From Fen-1301 sp963786395 (GTDB lineage Bacteria > Bacteroidota > Ignavibacteria > Ignavibacteriales > Ignavibacteriaceae), in contig CAWAZD010000007.1 of the NCBI GenBank assembly GCA_963786395.1, positions 465,025 to 529,024 of the forward strand: a DNA stretch of 64,000 bases, given 5' to 3'. Made by a program: the position numbers and the translations under genes. The stretch's first letter is position 1. Every line of letters starts with the position of its first letter. Shown here one piece after another: positions 38,228 through 48,772 of this stretch. Under the pieces are notes generated by a model, which was not told the origin of the DNA, searched no databases, and saw only the letters and a list, made by a program, of their open reading frames with translations.

Positions 38228-39691
38228 ATGAGCAAGATACTATTTACACATTCATATTTTTATAAATATGATCCGAAACAGTTGAAAACCTGTCAACCGT
38301 ATCCCCCGCTTGGAACATTATATGCGGCTTCATATTTAAGGACTGCGGGATATCAGGTATCATTGTTTGATACTAATTTTGCAAATTCACCCGCCGAGAT
38401 TGAACCGGTTATTGAAAAAGAAAATCCTGATTATGTGGTTATTTATGATGACGGATTTAATTATTTGAGCAAGATGTGCCTAACTAATATGCGACAAGCT
38501 GCATTCAGAATGGCGAAAATTGCTAAAACGAATAATTGTATTGTGATTGTTTCCAGCTCTGACTCTGCTGATCATTATGAAGAATATCTAGATAACGGAT
38601 CAGATTTTGTGATTATAGGGGAAGGAGAAGTTACATTACAAGATTTAATAAATGCCCTTGAAACAGTTGGCAGTGATTATAAGCAGATAAATGGATTAGC
38701 ATTCCGAAGCTGTGGAATAACTGTAAAAACCACAAAGCGGGAAATTCTACATAAACTTGATTCTATCCCTTTCCCGGCCTGGGACATGGTGGATATAGAG
38801 AAATATAAAAAAATATGGATGCAAAGCCATGGTTACTTTTCGCTAAACGTAGCAACCACTCGGGGATGCCCTTATAAATGTAACTGGTGTGCAAAACCTA
38901 TCTATGGAAACCGCTATAACACACGATCTCCTAAGAATGTAGTAGATGAATTGGAATTTCTGATTGAGAGTACGGGGGTTACCCATTTCTGGTTCTGTGA
39001 TGATATCTTCGGATTAAAACCAGGATGGTTAGTTGAATTCCGGAATCTAATAAAAGAACGGCACTTAATCTTCAATTACAAAATACAATCAAGAGTTGAT
39101 CTTCTGAATAACGCAGATACTATAGATTCCCTTAAGGAAACAGGAGCTGATACGATATGGATTGGAGCGGAGTCCGGCTCACAAAAAATACTAGATGCTA
39201 TGGATAAAGGAACAACTGTAGGTCAAATCTATCGAGTTACGAATCTTTTAAAAGAGAAAGGAATAAAAGTTGCCTTTTTTATCCAACTTGGCTATCTGGG
39301 TGAAACAAAGGAAGACCTAAACAAAACAATAAAAATGATAAGGGATCTTCTGCCCGATGATATTGGTATTTCAGTTTCATATCCTTTACCCGGGACTAAG
39401 TTTTATGAAATAGTAAAAAATGATCTTAAAGCAAAGAAAAACTGGACTGATTCTGACGAATTGGCAATGATGTTCCATAGTACTTTTCCACCTGCGTATT
39501 ATAAAGTTTTACATCATTATATACATAGAATTTACAGATACACCAAAGCAGTTAAAGTTATAAAGCCTTTTCTGCTTAACCCGATTAACTTAAATAAATC
39601 ATTTCTAAGAAATGCTCTTGAAGCATCTTATTATCTTCCACAAATCTTTATGGATTTTCTTAAACTTAAAATTTCGGAACACAAAATTTAG
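38228..39691 (+). CDS. B12-binding radical SAM protein
   Basis: 487 residues. The N-terminal cobalamin-binding domain has QPYPPLGTLYAASYLRTAGY and LFDTNFANSP. The radical SAM domain has ATTRGCPYKCNWCAKP with the CxxxCxxC cluster site, and GADTIWIGAESGSQKILDAM. Members methylate or rearrange unactivated carbons, often in surface lipid or natural-product pathways. It is between two glycan genes on the same strand and 10 bp after the fusion enzyme, so a lipid or sugar modification is likely. The substrate is unknown. Confidence 0.9.
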   Translation: MSKILFTHSYFYKYDPKQLKTCQPYPPLGTLYAASYLRTAGYQVSLFDTNFANSPAEIEPVIEKENPDYVVIYDDGFNYLSKMCLTNMRQAAFRMAKIAKTNNCIVIVSSSDSADHYEEYLDNGSDFVIIGEGEVTLQDLINALETVGSDYKQINGLAFRSCGITVKTTKREILHKLDSIPFPAWDMVDIEKYKKIWMQSHGYFSLNVATTRGCPYKCNWCAKPIYGNRYNTRSPKNVVDELEFLIESTGVTHFWFCDDIFGLKPGWLVEFRNLIKERHLIFNYKIQSRVDLLNNADTIDSLKETGADTIWIGAESGSQKILDAMDKGTTVGQIYRVTNLLKEKGIKVAFFIQLGYLGETKEDLNKTIKMIRDLLPDDIGISVSYPLPGTKFYEIVKNDLKAKKNWTDSDELAMMFHSTFPPAYYKVLHHYIHRIYRYTKAVKVIKPFLLNPINLNKSFLRNALEASYYLPQIFMDFLKLKISEHKI

Positions 39692-39740
39692 AATCAGATA
39701 ATTATATTACTTACAAATATAAGGACACAATAACATTTTA

Positions 39741-41000
39741 TTGTTGGATAAAAGATATCTCTCGTTTTTGTTACTATTTATGCTCGGATTATTTCATATT
39801 AAATATGGAGTAGTGCCGGCATGGAACGAAATTAATTCCGATTTCCCCAATTATTATACCTCTTCAAAACTATTATTAGAAGGAACTGATCTAAAACAAG
39901 TATATGATGATACATGGTTTCAGAAACAAATAACTAACTATGGAATTAAGGAACCAGGTAAGTTTTCACCTTTCCCTCCACCTACTTTTTTTGTTATGCT
40001 TCCACTTGCAAGTTTCAGTCCATTAATCGCAAAAAGAATGTTTCTTGTTCTGAATATATTTCTCGCATTAACAATAGCTTACTTATTTAAGAGAATTTCC
40101 TCTTTTAGTTATATAGCTTGTTTGAATGTTATCTTATTATCAGGAGCAGCATTTATCAATAATATGTTATTCGGACAATTGTATCTTTTATTGCTTTTGG
40201 CGAATGTTCTGGGATATTATTATTTATTAAATGGAAATGATTTTGCTGTGGGAATTTTGTGGGGAGTGGGTGCTGCTATTAAGTATTTTCCTTTTATATT
40301 TATTCCGGTTTTAATTATCAAAAAGAAATGGAAAGTGCTTGCTGTTTTGATTTGTACTGTCATAATAATTAATATAACTGCATTTTTTGTTGCCGGGAAA
40401 GAGGTTTATAACCAGTTCTTTAGTTTTGTGTTATTTTCTCATCTCAACGGGGATCTAAGCGGACAATCAGCATATTCTATTAAATTTCAATCATGGAATT
40501 CATTATTACGTAACCTTTTTGTTTATAATCGTATCGAGAATAGTAACCCATTTTTCAACAGTTCATTAATGTTTAACTTTACTAGAGGTATAATTTATAT
40601 ATTGTTTACAGGTTTAACTTCATTTGTTATTTATAAAATAATAAATAATAAATACTTTTATCCTTATTCTATTTCAATGTTAACTTTATTGATATTTGTA
40701 CTTTCACCTGCCTCGGCAACTTATCATTTGTTGTTGTTATGTTTCCCACTTATACTCTTATTATCTACTAAAGCATCACAGAATACATATGAAATAATAT
40801 TTATATCACTTTATATTCTAATTGGGTTTTCTCCTTTAATAATCAGCAAATTTGCCTTTTTGAAATCAAATGTTTTAATTTTTTATTATCATTTATGGTT
40901 ATTGATTTTGTTTTTTGTGGTTAGTTTATCCTTTATTTTGAGTATGAATAGCAAGATAAGAGCAGGTGGCACTCAAGTAGCTTTTTTAAACGTATCGTAG
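39741..41000 (+). CDS. GT87-type polyprenol-phosphate-sugar glycosyltransferase (DUF2029)
   Basis: 419 residues, TTG start with AAGGACA upstream. About ten helices. The first periplasmic loop carries SDFPNYYTSSKLLLEG, with the conserved Asp of GT-C mannosyltransferases, and PFPPPTFFVMLPLASFSP follows. Such enzymes use polyprenyl-phosphate sugars at the outer face of the inner membrane. Its last 68 bp overlap the convergent GT9 gene, an unusually long overlap of coding ends. Confidence 0.8.
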   Translation: MLDKRYLSFLLLFMLGLFHIKYGVVPAWNEINSDFPNYYTSSKLLLEGTDLKQVYDDTWFQKQITNYGIKEPGKFSPFPPPTFFVMLPLASFSPLIAKRMFLVLNIFLALTIAYLFKRISSFSYIACLNVILLSGAAFINNMLFGQLYLLLLLANVLGYYYLLNGNDFAVGILWGVGAAIKYFPFIFIPVLIIKKKWKVLAVLICTVIIINITAFFVAGKEVYNQFFSFVLFSHLNGDLSGQSAYSIKFQSWNSLLRNLFVYNRIENSNPFFNSSLMFNFTRGIIYILFTGLTSFVIYKIINNKYFYPYSISMLTLLIFVLSPASATYHLLLLCFPLILLLSTKASQNTYEIIFISLYILIGFSPLIISKFAFLKSNVLIFYYHLWLLILFFVVSLSFILSMNSKIRAGGTQVAFLNVS

Positions 41001-42201
41001 AACTAATGTAGGACTCATCATAAAAACCAATAGACATAAAATCATTTACAATATTTAATATTTTATTTGCGCTTATTAATTTCATACACAAATTATCGCC
41101 GTTACAGGGGGAAATGGAATAATCATGGACACAGGGGCTGCATTGAATTTTACTGTAGACGAATTCAACATTCGGCTGGGTTATATAACCTAAAGGCGAG
41201 CATGGCCCGAACAAAGCAATAGTCTTTTTTCTGAGCGCAAAAGCAATATGCATTGGTCCTGAATCATTAGTAATCATGAACTTGCTTCTATGGATTATTT
41301 TTATAAGTTCTATCAGATTTAGTTGTCCGGATGAGTTAATTACTCTCGAATGATATTTTTTATTTATTCCATTATATATTTTAGCGACATAAGACATTTC
41401 GCCGAAAGACCCCGTAAGGACAATATTTATTTGCGGATACAACTCCAGAATTCGAGAAATAAGATTAATATAATTTACATAGGGCCATCTTCTTTCAATT
41501 CTTAAATCAGAAGCGTTAGGATTTATTACAATATAATTATCAATGCCAATCTCATCTTTATTGAACTTGTAACTTGTAGAAGATATGCCATGAACCGGTA
41601 AACGGGGCAAATTATTTTCTAATGTTTCTGAAAAGTTATATAAATCTTCATTAAGTCTATCACACCCTGCCAAAGCGGCTGCAGTAAGGTAATTATTTTT
41701 AACAGGTTTGGTTACATCAAAGAATACAGTTGTTGAATATATTCCATTAAGATGCTTTCCTGATCTTAGGAACCCGATTGTAATCCCGGCAAAACTAAAT
41801 GCAGCAAATATTTTACTATAAAAAGAATGAACTTCAAGATCTATGAATATATCTGGTCTGTTTGTAAATAAATATTTGAATGTACGAATTGAGGTAATAA
41901 ATACTTGTGCAAAAGAATATTCATTTATTGTTTGAATTTTATCGACAAATGGAAACAAATTGAGAAGTTCATAATTTTTAGTGATGGTTAAGAAAACAAT
42001 CTCTGCTTGTGGATATTTGAATTTAAGAGTTTTAATCATTGGCGTGGATTGAATTATACTTCCCATTCCCATGAACTTACAGATTACAATTCTTTTTACC
42101 GAACCCTTATGTTTGTGGAAGACCTTCATTAATAGATTAATGAAGAAAACTATAGGTCTTCCAACTAGTTTGTCCATAAATACTTTTGACTTAGTTTTCA
42201 T
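40933..42201 (-). CDS. GT9 (heptosyltransferase-like) glycosyltransferase
   Basis: 422 residues. GT-B fold: KRIVICKFMGMGSIIQSTPM starts the N-domain and the C-domain has KFMITNDSGPMHIAFALRKK with IALFGPCSPLGYI, the donor-site block of lipopolysaccharide heptosyltransferases. A C-terminal Cys-rich loop, CSPCVHDYSISPCNGDNLCM, is typical of the family. It probably adds heptose or a related sugar to a lipid-linked core. It is convergent with GT87 with overlapping 3' ends. Confidence 0.9.
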   Translation of the reverse strand: MKTKSKVFMDKLVGRPIVFFINLLMKVFHKHKGSVKRIVICKFMGMGSIIQSTPMIKTLKFKYPQAEIVFLTITKNYELLNLFPFVDKIQTINEYSFAQVFITSIRTFKYLFTNRPDIFIDLEVHSFYSKIFAAFSFAGITIGFLRSGKHLNGIYSTTVFFDVTKPVKNNYLTAAALAGCDRLNEDLYNFSETLENNLPRLPVHGISSTSYKFNKDEIGIDNYIVINPNASDLRIERRWPYVNYINLISRILELYPQINIVLTGSFGEMSYVAKIYNGINKKYHSRVINSSGQLNLIELIKIIHRSKFMITNDSGPMHIAFALRKKTIALFGPCSPLGYITQPNVEFVYSKIQCSPCVHDYSISPCNGDNLCMKLISANKILNIVNDFMSIGFYDESYISSTIRLKKLLECHLLLSCYSYSK

Positions 42202-42381
42202 TGCGCATATTGTGAAATCAAATCAGTAAATCCAATCTTAAAATAGGTACATAGAAAAAGAGAGAATTGCGGATGGGCACAGGGTAGGAGGATTTAGTAC
42301 TTCACAAAAGCGCAAAGCTAATTTTCATCACGATAAGTGACCACCGATAAGGATTTTTGACGAAGCAGTAATTGCAGCTTA

Positions 42382-43371
42382 TTATTTAATGAAATGCATT
42401 ACACCCCAATACAAGAATGCGGCAGCGAGGGCAGTAACCGGAATTGTGATAATCCATGACCAGATCAGATTTAAGGTAACTTTCCATTTAACGGCTGATA
42501 ATCTTTTGGTGATGCCTGCTCCGATAATGCAACCTGTAATTGTATGTGTTGTACTAACAGGAATTCCCAGCAGAGCAGTACCGAATAATGTTAAAGATCC
42601 AGCTGTTTCAGCTGCAAAACCTTCAAAAGGTCTAATCTTGGTTATCTTTTGTCCCATTGTTTTTACAATTCTCCAACCGCCGGATAAAGTTCCCAAAGCA
42701 ATTGCAGCGTGACATGCGAGGACAATCCAAAGAGGAATAGCATCAGTTATTTTCATATAGCCACTAGATACAACCGCAATAAAAATAACTCCCATCATTT
42801 TTTGAGCATCATTTGAACCATGGCCAAGACTATAGGCAGCAGAAGAGAGCAACTGCAGTTTACGAAAATTTTTATCTACTTTATAAGGCGGTAAATTTTT
42901 ACAAATATGCAGGACAATAATAGAAAAGATGAAAGACACAATAATACCAATGAGAGGTGCCAGAACAATAAATGCAATAATTTTTATAACAGCATCCATA
43001 AAAACAGCGCCAATCCCAGCCTTTGCAATAGCGGCGCCTATAAGACCACCTATCAGGGTATGAGAAGAACTTGATGGTATACCATACCACCATGTTATTA
43101 AATTCCAAAGGATGGCAGCAACAAGTCCTGAACCAATAACAGTTAGATCCATTACATTTGAATGTACTAAACCTTTACCAATAGTAGTAGCGACATGTAA
43201 ACCCAAAATCAGAAATGCAATGAAATTAAAAAAGGCAGCCCAAATTACAGCATATCTTGGGGATAAAACTCTGGTAGAGACAACAGTTGCAATTGAATTT
43301 GCTGCATCATGAAACCCATTTATAAAATCAAAACCTAGGGCAAGGATAATAATAATTAATAAAGTTATCAT
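42382..43371 (-). CDS. Inorganic phosphate transporter, PiT family
   Basis: 329 residues, about ten helices. The two inverted-repeat signatures are seen: GFDFINGFHDAANSIATVVS near the N-terminus and YSLGHGSNDAQKMMGVIFIA in the middle. It imports phosphate (with cations or protons). The gene begins 15 bp after the DUF47 gene on the same strand, so the two form one operon. Confidence 0.95.
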   Translation of the reverse strand: MITLLIIIILALGFDFINGFHDAANSIATVVSTRVLSPRYAVIWAAFFNFIAFLILGLHVATTIGKGLVHSNVMDLTVIGSGLVAAILWNLITWWYGIPSSSSHTLIGGLIGAAIAKAGIGAVFMDAVIKIIAFIVLAPLIGIIVSFIFSIIVLHICKNLPPYKVDKNFRKLQLLSSAAYSLGHGSNDAQKMMGVIFIAVVSSGYMKITDAIPLWIVLACHAAIALGTLSGGWRIVKTMGQKITKIRPFEGFAAETAGSLTLFGTALLGIPVSTTHTITGCIIGAGITKRLSAVKWKVTLNLIWSWIITIPVTALAAAFLYWGVMHFIK

Positions 43372-43386
43372 ATAAGAAATGCTTTT

Positions 43387-44004
43387 TTATGAGTTTTTTA
43401 TTAGTATCTGAATTATAACGTTGGCAGTTGACTGGCATTTATCAGATGCTTCCTCCAGCATTTCAAGTATTTCTTTTTTCTTTATTAAAGTTATTGGATC
43501 TTTTTCTTCGGTAAATAGTTTTTTAAGGGCGACTCTGAAAATATGATCTGCTTCTGTCTCAAGATCCTGAACGGCTTTACACTCATTTATCTGGCTGCTT
43601 TTATGCTTTAAATCCTGAAGCGCCAATTCAAGCTCTCTTGATTGTTGAAGGACAATGGCAGCAAGTTTATCGGCATCTTCAACTTTTTCAGTGAGGTTGT
43701 AAATATCAACTCTTAAAGCAGCACCGACTAAAATATCACCAATGCTATTCATCTTTTTAATTAGGGAAAAAATATCCTCTCTATCCAGTGGAGTTATAAA
43801 TGTTTTATTTAATCTTTTAATTACTTTAGAAGTAATTTCATCGCATCTGTGCTCAAGAGGTTTTAATTTAAGGTAAATATCCTTTGAGTATGAACTTGAA
43901 GCGAAAAAATCATGAGTTAATTTTGCAATTTCCTGAATGTAGGAAATAATATCCTTAAAATCTTCGAAATATTTTTCTTCTTTTGGTAAAAGTTTATCGA
44001 ACAT
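43387..44004 (-). CDS. DUF47 PhoU-like phosphate transport accessory protein
   Basis: 205 residues, helical. LTHDFFASSSYSKDIYLKLK and the segment EHRCDEITSKVIKRLNKTFI with TPLDREDIFSLIKKMNSIGD is the DUF47 signature with metal-binding acidic residues. It usually precedes a Pit transporter and is thought to modulate it. The C-terminal half repeats the three-helix unit. Confidence 0.93.
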   Translation of the reverse strand: MFDKLLPKEEKYFEDFKDIISYIQEIAKLTHDFFASSSYSKDIYLKLKPLEHRCDEITSKVIKRLNKTFITPLDREDIFSLIKKMNSIGDILVGAALRVDIYNLTEKVEDADKLAAIVLQQSRELELALQDLKHKSSQINECKAVQDLETEADHIFRVALKKLFTEEKDPITLIKKKEILEMLEEASDKCQSTANVIIQILIKNS

Positions 44005-44149
44005 ATCGCAGCCTTAGTAAATGGGTTAAAAAACGACTCTAAATAAGTGAATGATCTGAATATTAAACTTAAGTAAAAACGAATAAAAAAATATCAATAT
44101 CGGAACTTTTTTTTATATTATGTTAAATATTTTTGAGAGATATAGATAA

Positions 44150-45040
44150 ATGAGAAACAGCATAACGGGTTTCAGCCGGTTAATTTTTTTATCAGTTGTA
44201 TTAGCCGGTTTATTAACCTGTACTCCTGCCCAAAACAGCAAAAATAGAATAGCCGGGGTTTATCGTTTAATAAATGAAGTCAGGGATGGATTTGAAGTCT
44301 GTATAGTGGATGGGCCTTTAATACGACAAAAGATCTATCCTGAATTTCTGTATGGGGGAAATGAGCAGCGTTACCGGTTCAATCCAAACGGAGAAATATG
44401 GATTGACAATTCCATTTCAATAGAAGAGTACAGGTACACTGTTGCACATGAATTGAATGAAAGACATCTTATGGCGGAATTCGGGTATACATATTCTGAC
44501 GCGCATGACAGTTCATTAAAAATAGAGCGGATCATGCGATTATCAGATCTTTACATAATAACAAAACACGAAAATGAATTACCCATGGTTTCCCCTTATG
44601 ATTGTGACGGCATTAAAGAAATCCCCGAACTTAGTGATTCAATTAAATTAAACAATATTTACCTTCAACTTTATTCTGTAAAAGGGGGGATTTCTGTGTG
44701 GATTGTAAATGGATCAATTGTAAGAAGGGATATTTATCCTGATTTCGGATTAAGCGGAAACGACTTAGCATATCATTTTATTCCCGAAAATGAAATTTGG
44801 ATTGATGCACAGATCTCCTGCGAGGAAACTGAGTTTTCAATTTTAAGTGAATTGACCGAAAGAAAATTTATGGTGGAGGGAAAAGATTACAACTATGCCT
44901 ATGAGAAAGCGTTAGCAAAAGAAAGCAAGGAAAGGGAATTAAAATATAGGGAAGCAGGAAAGAAACCTACGGTTATTATTCCAAAAGTATTAGAGCGGGA
45001 CAAAGGAACGGGGAAGAGAATTGATGGATTGTTGGAATAA
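44150..45040 (+). CDS. Putative lipoprotein with two copies of a small domain
   Basis: 296 residues. The N-terminus LSVVLAGLLTCTPAQ is a lipoprotein-type signal with a weak lipobox (LLTC). Two copies of a domain of about 95 residues follow (roughly 38-133 and 178-262). Shared features are V-x-I-V-D/N-G, R-x-x-IYP-x-F, a G-G/S-N-D/E-x-x-Y-x-F turn and EIWID. Copy one continues YTVAHELNERHLM with a short HExxE-like motif; copy two has the matching place as SILSELTERKFM without His. The C-tail is highly charged (KESKERELKYREAGKKP). I do not know its function. It stands alone. Confidence 0.65.
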   Translation: MRNSITGFSRLIFLSVVLAGLLTCTPAQNSKNRIAGVYRLINEVRDGFEVCIVDGPLIRQKIYPEFLYGGNEQRYRFNPNGEIWIDNSISIEEYRYTVAHELNERHLMAEFGYTYSDAHDSSLKIERIMRLSDLYIITKHENELPMVSPYDCDGIKEIPELSDSIKLNNIYLQLYSVKGGISVWIVNGSIVRRDIYPDFGLSGNDLAYHFIPENEIWIDAQISCEETEFSILSELTERKFMVEGKDYNYAYEKALAKESKERELKYREAGKKPTVIIPKVLERDKGTGKRIDGLLE

Positions 45041-45132
45041 TGGATTGATGAAGGAAAGACAACCCCCTACCCCCTTTAATAAGGGAATAAGAATGAAAAA
45101 TTGGCAACACTAGGGAAAAGTATATTTAGGGT

Positions 45133-45176
45133 ATCCCCGATTAACAGCAGTCGGTAATGACAACCAAATCGGGGAT
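45133..45176. terminator. Stem-loop between convergent genes
   Basis: ATCCCCGATT (45133-45142) and AATCGGGGAT (45167-45176) form a perfect 10-bp stem with a 24-base loop, between the duplicated-domain lipoprotein and the MFS transporter. Confidence 0.55.
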
Positions 45177-45181
45177 GTAGA

Positions 45182-46438
45182 TTAATATATTTCGATTTTC
45201 TTTCCTTTAGTTTCAGGAAATACCCAAATCCAAATTCCGGTCAGCAATGCAAATAATGCTGCTATTGAAATACCTCCTGCCAGTCCGTATGTTACTGCAA
45301 TTGAAGCTATAATTACAGGGGTAAAGAATTGGATCCCTCTAGCCAGATTAAAAGCTGAACCCATTGCTGTATTTCTGATACCTGTAGGAAACAATTCTGC
45401 AAACAATGGTCCATATCCACTAAACATTCCGGTGCCAAATCCAACAAGAAACATGAATAAGAGAATAAGTGAAGGGAAAATAATTATACTATCCCACATA
45501 ATCGTAATCATTACAAGTCCCAAAGCCATAACAACGGAATAAACTGAATAGGTTGGTCTTCTTCCAAATTTATCCGCAGCAAATCCAAAAGTAAAATACC
45601 CTACCAGGCCGCCGAGCTGTGTAACAATCATCCAAACAGCTGATTTTGTCATTGTAAAATGCCTTTGAACATTAAGATATGCGGGGAGCCATGAATAAGT
45701 GAACCAATACGCGGACATATCAAATATGGCAAGGATTAAAGAAAAAATAAATAATCTTCTATATTGATTAGAGAACAGCAGAAGGAATTTACTTTTCTCT
45801 TTTGGAAGATTCTTTTGTTTTAAAACAAAATCTCTTCTAAGTAACCACACATCAGACTCGGGTAATTTTTTTCTTATAAAGATTACAATAAGAGCGGGCA
45901 AAATAGAGACGAAGAAACAAAATCTCCATCCCAGAACCGGTGAAAGGAATCCGCCTACCACAGAAGCCAGAAGTATTCCGAAAGGTGCGCCGGTCTGCAT
46001 AATTGCCCCATATCTGCCCCTCATCTTAGCTGGGAAAGTTTCACCTATATAAGTTTGTCCAGTAGCCCATTCGCCGCCAACACCAAGACCGGTAATAATG
46101 CGAAAGATTAGAAGCATAAAAATGTTAGGAGCAAATCCGCAGAGAAAAGTCCCGATACTGTAAGTAATTATGGTTAACTGAAGAACGGATTTTCTGCCAT
46201 ACCTGTCTGAAAGAATACCGAAAATAACTCCCCCAATGGCAGTAGCAGCCAGAGAAGTACCCATTACATAAGAAAGTTGAATATCGGAGAAATGGAGCTC
46301 GCGACCAATAGGTAGGAGAAGGAAGGAAAAAAGGATCAAGTCATAAAAATCAAACACCCACCCCGCCCAGCTTATGAATAATATTTTGAAATGCTGCTTA
46401 CCGGGCTTGTGGTATTCATTTAATAATATTATCTGCAT
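45182..46438 (-). CDS. MFS transporter (sugar/organic acid porter-like)
   Basis: 418 residues, 12 helices. FISWAGWVFDFYDLILFSFL opens with a WVFDFYD pattern like that of acid:H+ symporters, and the loops GILSDRYGRKSVLQL and FAADKFGRRPTYSV are the two MFS signatures. GEWATGQTYIGETFPAKMRG is also conserved. Substrate unknown; aromatic or organic acids are common for this branch. It has a 211-bp upstream region with no other gene. Confidence 0.88.
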   Translation of the reverse strand: MQIILLNEYHKPGKQHFKILFISWAGWVFDFYDLILFSFLLLPIGRELHFSDIQLSYVMGTSLAATAIGGVIFGILSDRYGRKSVLQLTIITYSIGTFLCGFAPNIFMLLIFRIITGLGVGGEWATGQTYIGETFPAKMRGRYGAIMQTGAPFGILLASVVGGFLSPVLGWRFCFFVSILPALIVIFIRKKLPESDVWLLRRDFVLKQKNLPKEKSKFLLLFSNQYRRLFIFSLILAIFDMSAYWFTYSWLPAYLNVQRHFTMTKSAVWMIVTQLGGLVGYFTFGFAADKFGRRPTYSVYSVVMALGLVMITIMWDSIIIFPSLILLFMFLVGFGTGMFSGYGPLFAELFPTGIRNTAMGSAFNLARGIQFFTPVIIASIAVTYGLAGGISIAALFALLTGIWIWVFPETKGKKIEIY

Positions 46439-46649
46439 GATTCGGCTCCATTAATTTTTGCGGCATATTAAGATATACTATTTAGAATAAAGTTAATTAT
46501 ATTCTTATTGATAGTACATAATAATATCTAATTATTTTCTCCATAATCGAACAAAATGTACGTATCAAATTTGAATATATTATTATTTTGTCATAGATTC
46601 CCCTTATACTTTACCGGTTACTTTATCGTTAAACATAATCAGAGAACAA

Positions 46650-48432
46650 ATGAAATTACAGCTGCTTTTTATTGTATCGCTTTTATATCTTCTTATTGGT
46701 TCAGCAAATGCACAGACCGATTTTTATGTTGACCCGAATACCGGGCTTGATACAAACCCGGGCACATTAACTCAGCCTTTATTAACTTTTGGTGCAGCAA
46801 TTACAAAACAGGGGAACAATGGCGGCACAATATTTCTAAGAGCAGGAAGTTACAATATGTCAATAAAACAGTCTGTAAGTAAAACCGGATCAATCTCAAA
46901 CATGAATAATATATTTGCTTATCCAGGTGAAAAGGCAATTCTTAATTTTTCTTCAATGCTTACCTCAGACGATGGTTTATCAATATCCGGAAGTTATTAT
47001 CATTTAAAAAATTTGGAAGTTACAGGTGCGGGACATAACGGAATAAATATCACCGGGAGCTATAATATAATTGAGAACTGCAAGGTTTATAGTAACAGGG
47101 ATGCAGGCATAAAATTGGGAAGTAGTTCTGGCACTACATATCCTCATAATAATTTACTTCTTAACTGCGATTCATATCTTAATTATGATGCCCCTATTGG
47201 TGGAAATGCCGATGGATTTGCAATCAAATGGAATATAGGGAAAAATAATATTTTAAAGGGATGCCGGTCATATAACAACTCAGATGATGGATTTGATTTA
47301 TGGATGGCAGATAGTACTTTAACTATAGATAGTTGTTTTGCATTTAGAAATGGTGTTGACAGTTGGGGGCAGACAGGATTTAATGGAAACGGAAACGGGT
47401 TTAAGCTTGGGGGAAATAATATTCCGACCACACATTATGTAAGTCATTGCGTATCATTTGATAATTCCGGAAATACAGGACGAGGGTTCGATGAAAACAA
47501 TAATACCGCAATGCAGTATGTTTACAACTGTGTTGCTTATAGGAATTCCGGAGATAATTACCATTTTAATAATACACTTGTTTCAGGGCAACACCTGATC
47601 AGGAACTGTATTTCCTATTTGGGAAATAACACTATTATAAATGCAACAACATCTAACAACAGTTGGCCAGGGATATACTCCTACAGCAACGGATTTTTTA
47701 AGCATTGATACATCACTTGCCAGAGCGCCACGCCTGGCGGATGGCAGTCTTCCTGATAACGGTTTTTTCAGATTAGCAGCCGGTAGCCAGTTTATTGATG
47801 CCGGTTATAATGTTGGTTTTCCGTTTAATGGAACGGCTCCCGATATTGGAGCCTTTGAATATAATCCACCGCTTCCTGTGGAATTAGTTTCTTTCTCTGG
47901 AACGAGAGGTGGAAGTAATGTGAAACTTGAATGGAGTACTGCAACCGAAATAAATAATTTTGGATATGTAATTGAAAAATCAAATGGTAAGGAAGCATGG
48001 CATTCTCTTGGGTTTATAAAGGGAAATGGAACCAGCACTTCAAGAAAGGTCTACAGTTTTACTGACAACACTCCCCGAAATGGGATAAACTATTACCAGT
48101 TGAAACAGACAGACGTAAATGGCACTTTTAATTATTCTAATATTATTGAGGTAAATTTCAACGGAATAATAAAATTTAATTTGCTTCAGAATTTTCCTAA
48201 CCCGTTTAATCCATCGACCGTTATCAGATTTGAGATTCCCACCGCAAGCCATGTGAATATAAAAGTATATAATATTATTGGTAAAGAAGTAGCAGAATTA
48301 TTAAATGATAAACTTGAGGGCGGGAATCACGAAATAGTTTTTAATGCAAACAATCTTCCAAGCGGGCTTTATATTTATAAAATAGCAGCTGGTAATTTTA
48401 TATCTTCAAAAAAGATGATGCTTGTTAAATAA
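46650..48432 (+). pseudogene. Secreted parallel beta-helix protein (pectate-lyase-like) with T9SS tail, frameshifted
   Basis: Frame one, 46650-47708, has a signal peptide ending ANA. It is followed by DFYVDPNTGLDTNPGTLTQP and a right-handed beta-helix with NADGFAIKWNIGKNNILKGC and DDGFDLWMAD, like PL9-type pectate lyases. Frame two carries on to 48432 with QGYTPTATDFLSIDTSLA, a fibronectin-like region and the type IX sorting domain NLLQNFPNPFNPSTVIRFEI to KMMLVK. The break is near 47665-47670, where an extra C in TGGCCAGGG versus TGGCAGGG would explain it. Whole product about 590 residues, exported across the outer membrane by T9SS and perhaps bound to the cell surface. Substrate class is inferred from fold only. 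Confidence 0.8.
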
Positions 48433-48772
48433 CCAATTGTGATATTGGTCTCATCAAAGCATAGATTTTAACTCCTCTTTGCATATTATGTATAGAATTT
48501 AATTATTTTACATTTAATATGTTTCTATTTCTATATCATAATCCGGACAATCAACGATTTGCTATTCAAATTCTACAGAATTGTTTAATCTTTCTAATAC
48601 CAGACGAGGACATCAGAATATATATGTCCAAATATCACGTTCAATAGTGAGTAACAGAAAACAATTAAACCAATAACAACTCTATCTGTCAAATTAAGAA
48701 TCCAGATTTATGATCGTTTCATGTAAAGATAATTGCTTGTACTAATTATTTATTCATCAACAAAAAGGTAGT
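48433..48772. other. 340-bp gap after the T9SS protein
   Basis: No ORF with protein character, no repeat seen. AT-rich; probably holds the promoter of the following membrane protein gene. Nothing else recognised. Confidence 0.4.
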
